Below are positions 5,820 to 6,756 of a stretch of 6,756 bases of DNA, one piece after another. The translations under genes were made by a program, and so were the position numbers. Source of the DNA: Pseudescherichia sp039594205 (GTDB taxonomy: Bacteria > Pseudomonadota > Gammaproteobacteria > Enterobacterales > Enterobacteriaceae); the NCBI GenBank assembly GCA_039594205.1, contig JBCNNW010000046.1, positions 1-6,756 on the forward strand, read 5' to 3'. The first letter of the stretch is position 1. Each line of letters begins with the position of its first letter. The notes under the pieces were generated by a model that saw only the letters and a list, made by a program, of their open reading frames with translations, was not told the DNA's origin and searched no databases.

Positions 5820-6756
5820 ATGAAACGCAACCGCGTTAACGTGCTGACCGTCGTCAACTCCGCTTCAAACATCACCACTGAAACCATCGACGGCAAGCCA
5901 CATATAGTGGTTCGCGGCATCACGCCTGTCGTGGACGATATTGTGATGAACCGGAAGTTGTACCCGGCAGCAGAAATCGAAAAGGCCTACAACACGCTCG
6001 AGCGTAACCCGATGCCGCTGGGCCACCCGAAAGTGGACGGCAAGCATGTGTCGGCTCGCGATGTCCGGGCGGTGAATGAGTATCACGTCGGGGCCTGGCT
6101 GCAGAACGTCAGTCACAATGACGGCAAAGTGACGGGCGACATGTACGTTAACCGCCAGTACGCCGAGTCGAGCGAGAAGGGCAAGCGCCTGATTAACCGT
6201 CTGGACGAGATGCTGGACGGCACCAACTCCGAACCGATCCATATCTCCACCGGCCTGCTGTATTCCGGCATCGCCGCCAACGGCGAGTCGAAGGGCAAGA
6301 AGTACAACGAGATCGCCACCAACATGATGTTTGACCATGTGGCGGTGCTGCTCGATGAGCCGGGCGCCGGTACGCCGGAGGAGGGCGTGGGCATATTCGT
6401 TAACTCAGAAGGTGATGAGCAACAGATTGAAGTTGCCCGTCTGGCTGACGGAATCGACTGCACCCGCGACGGCCTGCTCAACAAGACCAAATTCTTCTTC
6501 ACCAACGCCTCCAACTTTTCTTTCGACGACATCTCCCGCGCCATCAGCGACAAGCTGCGCGAGGGTGACACCGAAGATAAGTGGCTTTGGCCTGAAACGG
6601 TGTGGCCGGACAGCTTCATCTACCGCAATCACACCAAATATCTGAAGCAGAAGTACCTCATCGATGATGACGGCAAGGCCGTGTTCGTCGGCGAACCTGT
6701 AGAAGTCGTGCGCAAACCCACTGAGTACGAGATTAAAACCAACGGAGAGAACGATC
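5820..6756 (+). CDS. DUF2213-type phage protein, probable prohead maturation protease, 3' end missing
   Basis: The frame is open from ATG 5820 to the window end: 312 residues are visible and no stop is reached. AGGA (5810-5813) lies six bases before the ATG. Residues 20-195 follow the DUF2213 pattern: MPLGHPKVDGKHVSARDVRAV (65-85) with His69, YHVGAWLQNV (88-97), PIHISTGLLYSG (139-150) with Ser143, and FDHVAVLLDEPGAG (171-184) with His173. These resemble the His and Ser regions of S78-type prohead proteases, so His69/Ser143/His173 are candidate catalytic residues (inference). A second part (about 230-305: FSFDDISRAISDKLREG, WPETVWPDSFIYRN, KQKYLIDDDGKAVFVGEPVEVV) looks like a separate small domain of beta strands. 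The place after portal and MuF, before the expected capsid gene, fits a protease or a protease-scaffold fusion. Confidence 0.85.
   Translation, partial: MKRNRVNVLTVVNSASNITTETIDGKPHIVVRGITPVVDDIVMNRKLYPAAEIEKAYNTLERNPMPLGHPKVDGKHVSARDVRAVNEYHVGAWLQNVSHNDGKVTGDMYVNRQYAESSEKGKRLINRLDEMLDGTNSEPIHISTGLLYSGIAANGESKGKKYNEIATNMMFDHVAVLLDEPGAGTPEEGVGIFVNSEGDEQQIEVARLADGIDCTRDGLLNKTKFFFTNASNFSFDDISRAISDKLREGDTEDKWLWPETVWPDSFIYRNHTKYLKQKYLIDDDGKAVFVGEPVEVVRKPTEYEIKTNGEND

Noticed and set aside
5865..6338. 157-codon open frame on the - strand inside the DUF2213 gene
   Set aside because: It is a mirror of a conserved + strand gene, and His/Val/Ala-rich composition is typical of such shadows.
1..6756. 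CRISPR arrays, insertion sequences or attachment sites
   Set aside because: There are no regularly spaced direct repeats, no transposase or integrase frames and no tRNA gene end in the window.

Overview
The window is the junction between the lysis module and the head/packaging module of a tailed double-stranded DNA phage or prophage. All genes read on the + strand. The protein styles (a lambda-like overlapping Rz/Rz1 spanin pair, a helix-turn-helix small terminase, a DUF1073-type portal and a MuF-type minor head protein) and the base composition suggest a host in the Enterobacteriaceae. The sequence alone does not name the host species, nor show whether this is a free phage or a prophage.

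Layout. Positions 2-419 hold the end of the inner-membrane spanin Rz and the outer-membrane lipoprotein spanin Rz1, which starts inside Rz in another frame. Positions 420-897 have no convincing protein gene. This gap instead looks like a self-contained RNA unit: a sigma70-like promoter (426-453), a predicted transcript of about 370 nt from about 460, and a strong intrinsic terminator (804-829). The predicted RNA can form several long-range helices. The best is a 17-base strand (700-716) that pairs completely with 532-540 plus 546-553. Just after the terminator lies a nested, centrally symmetric inverted repeat (833-864).

From 898 a tightly packed head operon follows: a 72-residue protein of unknown function, the small terminase (TerS), the large terminase (TerL, start overlapping the TerS stop by one base), the portal, the MuF-like minor head protein (overlapping the portal gene by 74 nt), a small unknown gene with unusual codon use, and the 5' part of a DUF2213-type protein that is probably the capsid maturation protease. 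That last gene runs off the right edge. The major capsid gene would be expected beyond it.

Working together, Rz and Rz1 fuse the inner and outer membranes at the last step of lysis. TerS recognises phage DNA, TerL cuts it and pumps it through the portal, and MuF and the protease help build and mature the prohead. The most interesting part is the RNA unit. It sits where lambda carries the bor moron, between Rz1 and the terminase genes, and has the promoter-gene-terminator layout of a moron. I could not match it to an RNA family from memory.
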